A stretch of 64,000 bases of DNA. Origin: Actinocatenispora thailandica (GTDB taxonomy: Bacteria; Actinomycetota; Actinomycetes; Mycobacteriales; Micromonosporaceae). Made by a program: the position numbers and the translations under genes. The notes below the pieces were generated by a model. It saw only the letters and a list, made by a program, of their open reading frames with translations. It ran no database searches and was not told the DNA's origin. Of this stretch, positions 47,929 to 57,948 are shown one piece after another. The DNA lies in NCBI RefSeq assembly GCF_016865425.1, contig NZ_AP023355.1, positions 2,664,198-2,728,197 on the forward strand, written 5' to 3'. Every line of letters begins with the position of its first letter. Position 1 is the first letter of the stretch.

Positions 47929-49233
47929 TCGCACGGTCCCGGTGATCGTGTCGGCGAGGCTCGCCCGCACCGCGACACCGCGGGCACCGTGCCCGGCCTG
48001 CGGCCACAGCGCGGCGAACGAGCTGCCGTGCGGCACCCCGATCACCCGCCAGCCGGCCCGCAGCAGCGTCAGCGCACTCGTCTGGTACGCCCGGTCCTGC
48101 GCGGCGCGCTGCTCGGCCGGCAGCCGCAGCCAGCCGGCCGCGTCCAGCAGGAACCCGACACAGGTGGTGCCGGAGGTGCGCAGGGCGGCGACCGCCTCGG
48201 CCTCCTCCGGCCGCATCATGCCGAGCACCGCCACGATCAGCCCGCCGTCCTCCCGGGCGTGCACCTGGCGCACCACCTGCGTCAGGTCGCCGCGCTGGGA
48301 CAGCTTCACCTCGGCCAAGTGGTCGAGCAGCAGCCCGATGCTGCCGCCGGACTCGCCGGTACCGGAGTCCAGGTCGGTGCCGGTCTCGGTGACCAGCCGC
48401 ATCCGGTACCCGCAGTGCCGCAGGTGCACCGCGATGCTCGCCGCCGCCGACACCGCCCACTCGAAGCTCGCGGTGGGGCCCTCGCCGCGGTGCGCCCGCA
48501 GCCGGGTGTCCAGCAGCACGGTGGCGCGGCTCTCCCAGGGCTGTTCCTCGCGCCGCACCATCAGCTCGCCGGCCTTGGCGGTGGAGCGCCAGTGCACCCG
48601 GCGCAGGTCGTCGCCGTACCGGTACTCCCGGGTCGCCGCGTCGTCCTCGCCGTGCACCGCCACCGACCGGGCATGGCTCTCGCCGGCGCCGGAGTACTCG
48701 CCGGTCAGCCGTACCGGGGACAGCGGCACCACCCGGGGCGCGACCCGCAGGGTGTCCACGTTCGGGAACGCGCGGGTCAGCTCGCACAGCCCGAACGGGT
48801 CGGTCAGCCGCACCACCAGCGGCCCCACCTCGTACTTGCCGCGCACGTCGGCGCGCACCGTGTAGGCCACCGAGCTGGCCTTGTGCCCGGCGAGCCGCTC
48901 CAGCACCAGCCGCGGCCGGCTGCCCAGCGCGTAGGGCAGGCGGTCTTCCAGAAGCAGCGTGCCGGTCGGCAGCCGGGACGTGTTGACCAGCCGCAACACC
49001 ACCCGGGCGGTGCCGCCGACGGAGACCCGTTGCGGCTGCAGCACCCGCGAGCAGCGCAGCTGGTAGCGGGTCCGGGCGACGGCCGCGGCGGACAGCACCG
49101 GCACCGCCGCGAGCAGCACCGCGACCCGCAGCAGGTCCGACTCACCCAGCAGCAGCGCCGACAGCGCCGCGGCCACCGCGGCAGCCAGGAAGCACCGCCC
49201 CCTGGTGGTCAGTCCGCGCAATGCCGATCTCAC
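47926..49233 (-). CDS. DUF58 (VWA-like) membrane protein
   Basis: A 435-residue protein with two N-terminal membrane helices (FLAAAVAAALSALLLG; LLRVAVLLAAVPVLSAAAVA), an extracellular-type beta region, and the DUF58 core (REYRYGDDLRRVHWRSTAKAGELMVRREEQPWESRATVLLDTR). The core is a von Willebrand factor A-like fold with an incomplete MIDAS. GTG 49233 follows GGAGG. It begins 15 bp after moxR and is coupled downstream through the mini-frame array. MoxR-AAA ATPases act with VWA-type partners, so it probably works with MoxR in assembling or activating an envelope complex. Confidence 0.92.
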   Translation of the reverse strand: MRSALRGLTTRGRCFLAAAVAAALSALLLGESDLLRVAVLLAAVPVLSAAAVARTRYQLRCSRVLQPQRVSVGGTARVVLRLVNTSRLPTGTLLLEDRLPYALGSRPRLVLERLAGHKASSVAYTVRADVRGKYEVGPLVVRLTDPFGLCELTRAFPNVDTLRVAPRVVPLSPVRLTGEYSGAGESHARSVAVHGEDDAATREYRYGDDLRRVHWRSTAKAGELMVRREEQPWESRATVLLDTRLRAHRGEGPTASFEWAVSAAASIAVHLRHCGYRMRLVTETGTDLDSGTGESGGSIGLLLDHLAEVKLSQRGDLTQVVRQVHAREDGGLIVAVLGMMRPEEAEAVAALRTSGTTCVGFLLDAAGWLRLPAEQRAAQDRAYQTSALTLLRAGWRVIGVPHGSSFAALWPQAGHGARGVAVRASLADTITGTVR

Positions 49234-49248
49234 CGGCCGCCTCCCCGG

Positions 49249-50264
<1,016 letters not shown>

Positions 50265-50572
50265 CGGCCTCCTCCTTGTCCGCCGCACGCGTGGGTCGAG
50301 CGCACGCGTCCGGGCGCTGTCACCGACACGTGCCGTCCGGCGACGGTCCGCGCGTCGGTGTCGCAGCCCGGTGACGGCGGGCTGCCCGAGTGCATCCTCT
50401 CAGGCTATACGGGTACCGCCGGTGGCCCGGCTGATCATCTTTCGACAACGCTTCCGTCACCGTTCGCCATCGTGGCCCCCGGCGTCCCGATCCCGGTACG
50501 GCCGAACGTCCGAGATGTGGCGGTGACTCCCCGTCGCCGTAACGCAGGTGCCGGCGCGTGGAGCCGGGGAGG
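50265..50572. other. Divergent region between moxR and the leuS leader
   Basis: No gene seen. On the minus strand CGTATAGCCT (around 50400-50409) offers a TATAGC or TAGCCT -10 for moxR, without a convincing -35. The remainder holds nothing recognisable. Confidence 0.35.
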
Positions 50573-50578
50573 TAGACT
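50573..50578 (+). promoter_or_regulatory. -10 element of the leuS leader transcript
   Basis: TAGACT ends seven bases before ATG 50586, so the leader peptide is probably translated from a leaderless transcript. Confidence 0.65.
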
Positions 50579-50585
50579 GCCCGAC

Positions 50586-50624
50586 ATGATGGCGGCTGGC
50601 CTGCTTCTTACCGAGCCGTGCTGA
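50586..50624 (+). CDS. Leucine-rich leader peptide of the leuS attenuator
   Basis: A 12-codon frame, MMAAGLLLTEPC, with three adjacent leucine codons (CTG CTT CTT at 50601-50609), two of them the CTT codon that is rare in such GC-rich genomes. It begins at the predicted transcription start. It ends inside the left arm of a 9-bp stem (GCCGTGCTG 50615-50623 with CAGCACGGC 50655-50663), and an intrinsic terminator follows. This is the layout of ribosome-mediated attenuation. Stalling at Leu codons when charged leucine tRNA is scarce would open the stem and favour read-through into leuS. Confidence 0.75.
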   Translation: MMAAGLLLTEPC

Positions 50625-50663
50625 TCGGCCGCCGGCGCCGGCGCGCCGGCGACGCAGCACGGC

Positions 50664-50690
50664 AAACCCCTCCTGCGTGAGGGGTTTTTT
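50664..50690 (+). terminator. Intrinsic terminator of the leuS attenuator
   Basis: AAACCCCTC and GAGGGGTTT form a 9-bp stem around CTGCGT, followed by an unbroken T run (six T at 50685-50690), a rarity at this GC content. The loop CTGCGT is complementary to ACGCAG at 50652-50657. That pairing would trap the left arm of the terminator, a plausible antiterminator. Confidence 0.88.
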
Positions 50691-50768
50691 CGTGCACCGA
50701 GCTGGACCGCCGGTGCGCAGGCTCCGCGACATTCCAGGCGTGACGACAGATAGCGGTGGTGGATTGCG

Positions 50769-53672
50769 ATGACCGACAGTGCGCAACAGACCGGCGGTGC
50801 CGCGGGCTCCGGCGCGGACGCCCCGCCGTACCGCTACACCGCGGCGCTGGCCGCCGACATCGAGCGCCGCTGGCAGGACCGGTGGGAGGAGCAGGGGACG
50901 TTCCGGGCGCCGAACCCGGTCGGCCCGCTGGCACCGGCCCCGGGCAGCGCCGAGGCAGCACGGCTGGACCGCCCCAAGAAGTACGTGATCGACATGTTCC
51001 CGTACCCGTCGGGCGCCGGGCTGCACGTCGGTCACCCGCTGGGCTACATCGCCACCGACTGCCTGACCCGGTTCCAGCGGATGGCCGGGTTCAACGTGCT
51101 GCACGCCATGGGCTTCGACGCGTTCGGGCTGCCGGCCGAGCAGTACGCGGTGCAGACCGGCCAGCATCCACGCAAGACCACCGAGGAGAACATCGACCGG
51201 TACCGGGCGCAGATGCGCCGGCTGGGGCTGGCCTACGACGACCGGCGCACGTTCGCCACCACCGATCCGGAGTTCTACCGCTGGACCCAGTGGATCTTCC
51301 TGCAGATCTACAACTCCTGGTACGACAGCGAGCAGCGCCGGGCGCGCCCGATCGACGAGCTGGTCGAGCAGTTCGCGGCCGGCGCCCGGCCGACGCCGGA
51401 CGGCCGGCCGTGGGCGCAGCTGTCCGCGACCGAGCGGGCCGGCGTGCTGGACGGGTACCGGCTGGCCTACCGGTCCGAGGCACCAGTGAACTGGTGCCCG
51501 GGGCTGGGTACCGTGCTGGCCAACGAGGAGGTCACCCCGGACGGCCGGTCCGAGCGGGGCAACTTCCCGGTGTTCCGGCGCGACCTGGCGCAGTGGATGA
51601 TGCGCATCACCGCCTACGCCGACCGGCTGCTGGACGACCTGGACACGCTGGAGTGGCCGGAGCCGGTCAAGCTGATGCAGCGCAACTGGATCGGCCGCTC
51701 GCACGGCGCCCGGGTCAGCTTCGACGTGGCCGAACACGCCGAGTCGATCACCGTGTTCACCACCCGGCCGGACACCCTGTTCGGCGCCACCTACATGGTG
51801 CTGGCGCCGGAACACGACCTGGTCACCGCGATCGTCCCGGCGAGCTGGCCGGCCGACACGCCGGCGGCCTGGACCGGCGGCGCACCCGACCCGGCCACCG
51901 CGGTGGCCGACTACCGGCGGGCCGCCGCGGCCAAGTCGGAGCTGGAGCGCCAGGAGAACAAGGACAAGACCGGGGTGTTCACCGGCGCGTACGCGATCAA
52001 CCCGGTCAACGGCGCGCAGATCCCGATCTTCATCGCCGACTACGTGCTGGCCGGCTACGGCACCGGGGCGATCATGGCGGTGCCGGCGCACGACCACCGC
52101 GACTTCGCCTTCGCCCGGGCGTACGGACTGCCGATGCGCTGCGTGGTCGCCCCCGACGACGGCCGGGGCGACGACCCGGCCGGCTGGGACGACGCGTTCG
52201 TCTCCGGCACCGCGGCGGTGGTCAACTCGACCGGCGACGGGGTGAGCCTGGACGGGCTGGCGGTGCCGGCGGCGAAGAAGCGCATCGCCGACTGGCTGGC
52301 CGCGCACGGCCACGGCGAGGCGACCACCACCTACAAGCTGCGTGACTGGCTGTTCAGCCGGCAGCGGTACTGGGGCGAGCCGTTCCCGGTGGTCTACGAC
52401 GAGCAGGGGCTGGCTCACCCGCTGCCGGCCGAGATGCTGCCGGTCGAGCTGCCCGAGGTGGACGACTTCTCCCCGGTCACCTTCGACGCGGACGACGCGG
52501 AGTCGTCGCCGGCGCCGCCGCTGGCCAAGGCGAGCGACTGGGTGCACGTCACGCTGGACCTGGGCGACGGGCCGAAGCGGTACCGCCGGGAGACCAACAC
52601 GATGCCCAACTGGGCCGGTTCCTGCTGGTACGAGCTGCGCTACCTGGACCCGGACAACGCCGCGGCGCCGGTCGACCCGGCGAACGAGAAGTACTGGATG
52701 GGTCCGCGGGACGCGACCGACCCGGGCGGCGTCGACCTGTACGTCGGCGGGGTCGAGCACGCCGTACTGCACCTGCTGTACGCCCGGTTCTGGCACAAGG
52801 TGCTGCACGACCTGGGCCACGTGGACAGCGCCGAGCCGTTCCGCCGGCTGATCAACCAGGGGTACGTGCAGGCCTACGCGTACACCGACGAGCGCGGCTT
52901 CTACGTGCCCGCCGAGCAGGTGGTGGCCACCGACGACGGCTACTCGTTCGAGGGCCGGCCGGTCGACCGCGAGTACGGCAAGATGGGCAAGTCGCTGAAG
53001 AACGTGGTCACCCCGGACGAGATGTGCGACGTCTACGGCGCCGACACCTTCCGGGTGTACGAGATGTCGATGGGCCCGCTGGAGGCGTCCCGGCCGTGGG
53101 AGACCCGCGCCGTGGTCGGCTCGTTCCGGTTCCTGCAGCGGGTCTGGCGTTCGCTGGTCGACGAGCACACCGGGCAGCCGCGGGTCGCCGACATCGCGAT
53201 CGACGACGACACCCGGCGGCTGCTGCACCGCACCATCGACGGGGTCACCACGGAGACCTCCGAGCTGCGGTTCAACACGGCGATCGCGAAGCTGATCGAA
53301 CTGACCAACAAGCTGGTGCAGATCTCCGCCGACGGCGCGCCGCGCGAGATCGCCGAGCCGCTGGTGCTGATGGTCGCGCCGTTCGCGCCGCATGTCGCCG
53401 AGCAGCTGTGGCAGCTGCTGGGGCACGACGAGTCGCTGGCGTACCAGCCGTTCCCGGTCGCCGACCCGCAGTGGCTGACCGCCCCGTCGGTGGTGTACCC
53501 GGTCCAGGTCAACGGCAAGGTACGCGGTCGGGTGGAGGTGGCGCCGGACGCCGCGGCCGACGCGGTCGAGGCGGCGGCGCTGGCCGACGAGAAGGTCGCC
53601 GCGTTCCTGGCCGGCCGCACCCCGCGCAAGGTCATCGTGGTACCGGGGCGGATGGTCAGCGTGGTGCTCTGA
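50769..53672 (+). CDS. leuS: Leucyl-tRNA synthetase
   Basis: Class Ia synthetase charging tRNA-Leu, 967 residues. HIGH motif is HVGH (residues 86-89, in [12 protein letters not shown]). The KMSKS loop is KMGKS ([12 protein letters not shown], near residue 738). The CP1 editing domain contains [19 protein letters not shown], and the catalytic core ends with the anticodon-binding helices. The C-terminal domain closes with [55 protein letters not shown] 50769 lies 78 bp after the terminator. Expression is probably controlled by the leader-peptide attenuator just upstream. Confidence 0.97.
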   Translation: MTDSAQQTGGAAGSGADAPPYRYTAALAADIERRWQDRWEEQGTFRAPNPVGPLAPAPGSAEAARLDRPKKYVIDMFPYPSGAGLHVGHPLGYIATDCLTRFQRMAGFNVLHAMGFDAFGLPAEQYAVQTGQHPRKTTEENIDRYRAQMRRLGLAYDDRRTFATTDPEFYRWTQWIFLQIYNSWYDSEQRRARPIDELVEQFAAGARPTPDGRPWAQLSATERAGVLDGYRLAYRSEAPVNWCPGLGTVLANEEVTPDGRSERGNFPVFRRDLAQWMMRITAYADRLLDDLDTLEWPEPVKLMQRNWIGRSHGARVSFDVAEHAESITVFTTRPDTLFGATYMVLAPEHDLVTAIVPASWPADTPAAWTGGAPDPATAVADYRRAAAAKSELERQENKDKTGVFTGAYAINPVNGAQIPIFIADYVLAGYGTGAIMAVPAHDHRDFAFARAYGLPMRCVVAPDDGRGDDPAGWDDAFVSGTAAVVNSTGDGVSLDGLAVPAAKKRIADWLAAHGHGEATTTYKLRDWLFSRQRYWGEPFPVVYDEQGLAHPLPAEMLPVELPEVDDFSPVTFDADDAESSPAPPLAKASDWVHVTLDLGDGPKRYRRETNTMPNWAGSCWYELRYLDPDNAAAPVDPANEKYWMGPRDATDPGGVDLYVGGVEHAVLHLLYARFWHKVLHDLGHVDSAEPFRRLINQGYVQAYAYTDERGFYVPAEQVVATDDGYSFEGRPVDREYGKMGKSLKNVVTPDEMCDVYGADTFRVYEMSMGPLEASRPWETRAVVGSFRFLQRVWRSLVDEHTGQPRVADIAIDDDTRRLLHRTIDGVTTETSELRFNTAIAKLIELTNKLVQISADGAPREIAEPLVLMVAPFAPHVAEQLWQLLGHDESLAYQPFPVADPQWLTAPSVVYPVQVNGKVRGRVEVAPDAAADAVEAAALADEKVAAFLAGRTPRKVIVVPGRMVSVVL

Positions 53673-53791
53673 TCCGCCGGGTCGGTCGGCGTGGTGCTCC
53701 GATGCGCCGGGCGTGCCGGTGCCGGGGCGCCGCCCCGGGCCGTTCGCCGTCCGCTGACCTGCTTCTTCCGTTCGGCTGGGCGGCGCGGCCG

Positions 53792-53797
53792 TAGGCT
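53792..53797 (+). promoter_or_regulatory. -10 element of the serine protease gene
   Basis: TAGGCT lies three bases before GTG 53801 and six before GTG 53804, suggesting a leaderless transcript beginning at the second GTG. Confidence 0.5.
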
Positions 53798-53800
53798 GGC

Positions 53801-54640
53801 GTGGTGCTGGTTCGACGACGTGGCGTGGTCATCACCGTACTGGCAGTGTTGATCGGGGTCGTCGCCACCGGCTGCGCCGGCCACGGCACGCAAGGCCGGT
53901 CGGCCGCGCCGAGCGGCCCGTGGTCGAGATCGCGGATGCGCTCGGCGAGCCCGTTCGGTACGCCCGGGGTCCGGCGCACCGCCCGCCCCACCGTCGGCGC
54001 CGCGCGAGTCGGTGCGGTGTTCTCGCACAACGGCTCCGGTGGCCACTTCTGCACCGCGAGCATCGTGGACAGCCCGGGCGATTCGGTCATTCTCACCGCG
54101 GCGCACTGCGTGCACGGCGGGAAGGGCGGCCACGAGAGCACCGACCTGGTGTTCGTGCCCGGCTACCGGGACGGGGAAGCGCCGTACGGGCAGTGGCCGA
54201 TCAGGCACGTCGTCGTCGACCGGCGCTGGGCGCGGGACTCCGACCCGGACTACGACGTCGCGTTCGCCGACGTGGCCACCGTGCACGGCCGCCACGTCGG
54301 CGACGTGTTCGGCGGCAACCACCTCGGCTACGACCGCGGGTACCGGCTCCCGGTGCAGATCACCGGCTATCCGGACGCCACCGAACAGCCCATCACCTGC
54401 GGCAACGACACCACCAGGTTCTCCGCCGGGCAGCTACGCATCGCGTGCACCGGCTTCCCCGGCGGCACCAGCGGCAGCCCCTGGGTCACCGACCTGAACC
54501 GCGAGACGCACACCGGCACCGTGATCGGGGTGATCGGCGGCTACCAGGCGGGCGGCGCCACCCCGGACGTGTCCTACAGCCCGTACTTCGGCGCCGGCGT
54601 CCTCGACCTGTACCGCACCGCGGTCCGCGACGAGCGCTGA
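53801..54640 (+). CDS. Trypsin-like serine protease lipoprotein
   Basis: A 279-residue exported S1-type protease. The N-terminus is a lipoprotein signal (GVVITVLAVLIGVVATGC, lipobox VATGC). The triad is His in VILTAAHCVHGG, Asp in DYDVAFADV and Ser in CTGFPGGTSGSPWV. It should be anchored to the outer face of the membrane. GTG 53801 or GTG 53804 are equally possible starts; a TAGGCT -10 box ends just before, so the mRNA may be leaderless. No pro-domain or PDZ domain is visible. Target unknown. The gene converges on gatD, 23 bp away. Confidence 0.9.
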   Translation: MVLVRRRGVVITVLAVLIGVVATGCAGHGTQGRSAAPSGPWSRSRMRSASPFGTPGVRRTARPTVGAARVGAVFSHNGSGGHFCTASIVDSPGDSVILTAAHCVHGGKGGHESTDLVFVPGYRDGEAPYGQWPIRHVVVDRRWARDSDPDYDVAFADVATVHGRHVGDVFGGNHLGYDRGYRLPVQITGYPDATEQPITCGNDTTRFSAGQLRIACTGFPGGTSGSPWVTDLNRETHTGTVIGVIGGYQAGGATPDVSYSPYFGAGVLDLYRTAVRDER

Positions 54641-54663
54641 CCACCGACCCGGCGGTACCGGTG

Positions 54664-55434
54664 TCAGCGCGGCAGGACGGCGGCGAGCCGTTCGGCGCGC
54701 AGCTTCTCCGGCCAGCTGTCGTCGATCGGGGGCAGCGCCATCAGCGGCACGTCCAGCGCCCAGGCCAGCACCAGGTCGGCCAGCGCGGGGTTGCGCGACA
54801 GCGCCGGCCCGTGCAGGTAGGTCCCGATCACCCGGCCGGCCCAGGCCCCCTCGGTCTTGCCGTCGTTGCCGGTACCGACGAGCACCTTGGCCAACGGGTT
54901 CGCGGCCGGGCCGAGATGGCAGCGGCCACCGTGGTTCTCGAAGCCGGTCAGCAGCGGCAGGCCCAGCCGCGGGTCGACCTCGCCGACCAGTTCGCCGACC
55001 GCCCGCGACTCGCCGCGGTCGCTGCGCAGGTCGAGCAGCTCGGCGCCGGCGATCCGGTTGCCGTCGATGTGGAAGTACTCGCCGATCAGCTGGATGCCGG
55101 CGCACACCGCGAGCACCGCGGCCCCGGCCGAGACCGCCGCCCGCAGCCCGCCGTCGGCGCGCATCCGCTGCGCCGCGAGGGTCTGCGGCCGGTCCTCGCC
55201 GCCGCCGACCAGGTAGATGTCGCCGCTGCGCGGGATCGGCTCGTCGTAGGCGATCGGGATGGTCTCCACGTCGATGCCCCGAGCCTGTGCCCGGCGGGCC
55301 AGGATCAGCAGGTTGCCCCGGTCGCCGTAGGTGGACAGCAGGTCCGGGTAGACCCACACGATCCGCAGGTGGCTGTCGCTGCGCGCGGCGGCGGGATCGG
55401 TCGGCAGTCCGCTTGCTGCGGGGTCAGTTGGCAC
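54664..55434 (-). CDS. gatD: Lipid II isoglutaminyl synthase, glutamine amidotransferase subunit GatD
   Basis: Class I glutaminase subunit of the MurT-GatD complex, which amidates D-glutamate of the peptidoglycan stem peptide on lipid II, 256 residues. The nucleophile is Cys 111 in VLAVCAGIQLIGEYF. The histidine is in VIGTYLHGPALSRNPALADL (~207). The cobalamin-synthase-type start reads LRIVWVYPDLLSTYGDRGN. GTG 55434 overlaps the murT end by 11 bp, as expected for a stoichiometric complex. The first ~20 residues are repetitive (PTDPAA) and probably disordered. Confidence 0.95.
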   Translation of the reverse strand: MPTDPAASGLPTDPAAARSDSHLRIVWVYPDLLSTYGDRGNLLILARRAQARGIDVETIPIAYDEPIPRSGDIYLVGGGEDRPQTLAAQRMRADGGLRAAVSAGAAVLAVCAGIQLIGEYFHIDGNRIAGAELLDLRSDRGESRAVGELVGEVDPRLGLPLLTGFENHGGRCHLGPAANPLAKVLVGTGNDGKTEGAWAGRVIGTYLHGPALSRNPALADLVLAWALDVPLMALPPIDDSWPEKLRAERLAAVLPR

Positions 55435-56695
55435 GGCCCAGCTCCGCTCGGATGTCCTGGAATGCGGTGTAGTTGGCGATCACTTCCAGCCGGCCCGGCG
55501 GTATCGCCGCGAGCACCTCGCCGAACGTGTCCACCACCTCGAACGGCACCTCGTTGACCTCCAGCCGGACGGCCAGGTCGTACCGCCGGTCGCCGGTGAC
55601 GAGCACCCGGTGCCCGCGCAGCGACGCGTAGTCCACGTCGTACAGCCAGGAGGTGTCGAGACCGTCCACCACCCGGGCGTTGATCGACAGCAGCACCGGC
55701 GGGGGTGCGGCGCCGGCCGTGGAGATCCGGTCGACCATGTCGAACGCCTCGAGCCAGCCGGCCGGGTTCTTGGCCAGCAGCAACCGGATGCTGCGGCCGT
55801 CGCGCTCGACCGTGGCGTACCGGCCGGCGATGGAGGCGACCTCGGCCAACCGCGGCGCCGCGTCGGCCGGTCGCACCCCGAACAGTGCCGCGGCGGCGAG
55901 GGCGGTGACCGCGTTGGCCCGGTTGACCCGACCGGGCAGCTGTAGCGTGACCGGCTGTCGGATGCCGTCCGGGCCGGCCACGGTGTCGTCGTCGGCGAGC
56001 CACCAGGACGGCTGCGGGCGGCGCAGGTCGCACCCGGGGCAGGCCCAGTCGACGCCCTCGCGCTTGAGGTGCGCCCCGCACTGCGGGCAGACCCAGGAGT
56101 CCTCCTGCCAGCGCTGGCCGGCAGCGACCCAGGTGACCTGCGGTGCGGCGCTGGCGGCCCAGGTGACCAACGGGTCGTCGCAGTTCGCCACGACCCGGGT
56201 CGGCTCGGCACCGGGGGTGTCGGCCTGCTCGCGCAGCGCGCCGAGCACCTCGCGCCACCGGTCGGCGAGCATGCCGACCTCCATCGCGCGGTCGAGCTGG
56301 TCGCGGCTGAGGTTGAGCAGCGCCACCACCCGCGGCCGGGTCTCGGCCAGCACCGTACGCAGGTAGTGCTCGTCGACCTCCAGCACGGCGTGCCGGGCGT
56401 TGCGGGACTGGGCGAGCGCGGTGGTGTGCCCGGTCGGCATGTTCGCCCCGTAGCTGTTGGAGGCGACCGGGCCGAGCGTGCCGAGCGCCGCGGTCAGCAA
56501 CCGGGTGGTGGTGGTCTTCCCGTTGGTGCCGGAGACCAGTGCCACCTCGCGTCCGCGGGCGAGCACGGTGAGCAGTCGCGGCTCGACCGCGAGGCCGATC
56601 CGTCCGCCGATCACCGAGCCGTCGCCGCGCCCGGTCATCCGGGACAACCGGGCCGCGGTTCGTACCAGGGCCGTCGCGAGCTGGGCGCGCACCAC
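55424..56695 (-). CDS. murT: Lipid II isoglutaminyl synthase, Mur-ligase-like subunit MurT
   Basis: ATP-dependent Mur-ligase homolog that activates the D-Glu carboxylate for GatD-supplied ammonia, 423 residues. The P-loop is ALVSGTNGKTTTTRLL. LEVDEHYLRTVL and LLNLSRDQLDRAMEV are central-domain motifs. A Cys4 zinc ribbon unique to MurT is present (CPQC … CPGC, residues ~206-228). The C-terminal DUF1727 domain ends YTAFQDIRAELGRAN. GTG 56695 has GAGGAG five bases upstream. It diverges from the mraZ-led dcw cluster across 560 bp that carry GTGGAG repeats on this strand too, suggesting possible coordination with division genes. Confidence 0.95.
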   Translation of the reverse strand: MVRAQLATALVRTAARLSRMTGRGDGSVIGGRIGLAVEPRLLTVLARGREVALVSGTNGKTTTTRLLTAALGTLGPVASNSYGANMPTGHTTALAQSRNARHAVLEVDEHYLRTVLAETRPRVVALLNLSRDQLDRAMEVGMLADRWREVLGALREQADTPGAEPTRVVANCDDPLVTWAASAAPQVTWVAAGQRWQEDSWVCPQCGAHLKREGVDWACPGCDLRRPQPSWWLADDDTVAGPDGIRQPVTLQLPGRVNRANAVTALAAAALFGVRPADAAPRLAEVASIAGRYATVERDGRSIRLLLAKNPAGWLEAFDMVDRISTAGAAPPPVLLSINARVVDGLDTSWLYDVDYASLRGHRVLVTGDRRYDLAVRLEVNEVPFEVVDTFGEVLAAIPPGRLEVIANYTAFQDIRAELGRAN

Positions 56696-56932
56696 GGAAG
56701 CTCCTCGGGGTGTGTCGGGACCGGCGCATCGGCGCACCGGTGCTGACCAGGGGTCGGCTGGCCCCACGCGCATCGCCGACCGGCGATCGGCGGTCGCCTG
56801 GCACCGGCGCGCGTCGGATCGCCCTTGGAAGTTTGGCACAGCCGGCGGCGCGTCTCGCGCGCCGCCCCGAACCGCGCCGCCGGCGTGACGCTGTCGCCGA
56901 CGACAGGTTGACCGCGGGCCGGTCGGGTGGTA

Positions 56933-56948
56933 CTCCACTTCGCTCCAC
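56933..56948 (-). promoter_or_regulatory. Second MraZ-box-like repeat pair, facing murT-gatD
   Basis: CTCCAC-TTCG-CTCCAC on the plus strand is GTGGAG-N4-GTGGAG on the minus strand, the same unit and 10-bp period as the mraZ operator but oriented toward murT, about 240 bp before its start. MraZ binding here is unproven. Confidence 0.45.
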
Positions 56949-57120
56949 CACCGGGCGCTCTGGTCGGTGGCCGGCCGGTCCGGGTCGAGAGTTTGGGTGG
57001 TTTCCGGCCTGTTGACCGGATCGCCCGGCCGCTCGGGCCGGAGCGGCGTTCCACCCGGTCCATCTGGTGCTGACCAGCGCCTTTACCAACTCGGCCGGAC
57101 CGGTATCGGCCGGTTGTCGA

Positions 57121-57162
57121 TTGACGGTGGGGGGAAGTGGAGTACAGTGGAGCGCGTTGGGG
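57121..57162 (+). promoter_or_regulatory. mraZ promoter overlapped by MraZ-box direct repeats
   Basis: TTGACG (57121-57126), a 16-bp spacer and TACAGT (57143-57148) make a good promoter. GTGGGG, GTGGAG and GTGGAG start at 57127, 57137 and 57147, exactly 10 bp apart; a weak fourth (TTGGGG) starts at 57157. The repeats fill the spacer and flank the -10, as expected for MraZ autorepression of the dcw cluster. Confidence 0.8.
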
Positions 57163-57257
57163 GAGCCGGTTGAGTCGTCTCGGTGTCGTTCGCGACACCG
57201 CTGCGGTCTCGGCGGATCCGCCGGGCCGAGCGCCAGTTCCGGGGGGAAGGGGCGGCC

Positions 57258-57686
57258 ATGTTTCTTGGCACCCATACCCCGCGCCTGGACGACAAGGGTC
57301 GGCTGATCCTTCCGGCGAAGTTTCGCGACGAGCTTGCGGAGGGCCTGGTGATCACGAAAGGGCAGGAGCGCTGCCTGTACGTGTTCCCGATGGCCGAGTT
57401 CCGTCGGCTCGCCGAGCAGTTGCAGCAGGCGCCGGTCACGCACAAGGCGGCCCGGGCGTACAGCCGGGTGTTCTTCGCCAGCGCGTTCGACCAGGTGCCG
57501 GACAAGCAGGGTCGGATCACCATTCCGCCGGCGCTGCGGGACTACGCAGGCCTGCGCCGGGAACTGGCGGTGATCGGCGCGTCCAGCCGGGTCGAGGTGT
57601 GGGACAGCGAGGCGTGGCAGGGCTACCTGGCCGAGAGCGAGGAGTCCTTCGCCGACATCGAGGAGGGGGTGCTGCCCGGTTTCTGA
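57258..57686 (+). CDS. mraZ: MraZ transcriptional regulator of the dcw cluster
   Basis: AbrB-like DNA-binding regulator, 142 residues, with two repeated MraZ half-domains ([25 protein letters not shown] and [29 protein letters not shown]). MraZ oligomers bind three to four GTGG-type direct repeats at 10-bp spacing in front of their own gene; such repeats are present here. ATG 57258 with GGAAGGGG is the start. A 25-codon in-frame extension upstream lacks homology. rsmH follows after 262 bp, a longer gap than in many bacteria, which may hold a second promoter. Confidence 0.96.
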   Translation: MFLGTHTPRLDDKGRLILPAKFRDELAEGLVITKGQERCLYVFPMAEFRRLAEQLQQAPVTHKAARAYSRVFFASAFDQVPDKQGRITIPPALRDYAGLRRELAVIGASSRVEVWDSEAWQGYLAESEESFADIEEGVLPGF

Positions 57687-57948
57687 CCGGTGCGCGCGGC
57701 GTCCGTCGCAGCGCGCGGTGAGTGGACGGTTGTCGTGCCGTGAGGTCTCCAGCCGCTCAGCCGTACCTGGCGCTACTTCCCCGGTGCCAGGTGCATCGAG
57801 CGGATGGGGACCTGAGGGCACGGGCAGTGGAGTTCGCCGCGGGGGTGCGGCTCGGTCGGCTCGGGGGTCGGTGCGATCGGCGCGCCAGGGCCGACCGGCC
57901 GGGTGTTGTGGTGAATCCACCGATTCTGTCGCTCACGAGGGGGTCGTC

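Noticed and set aside
50457-53426. 989-codon open frame antisense to leuS
   Set aside because: Shadow of leuS; composition typical of antisense frames in high-GC DNA.
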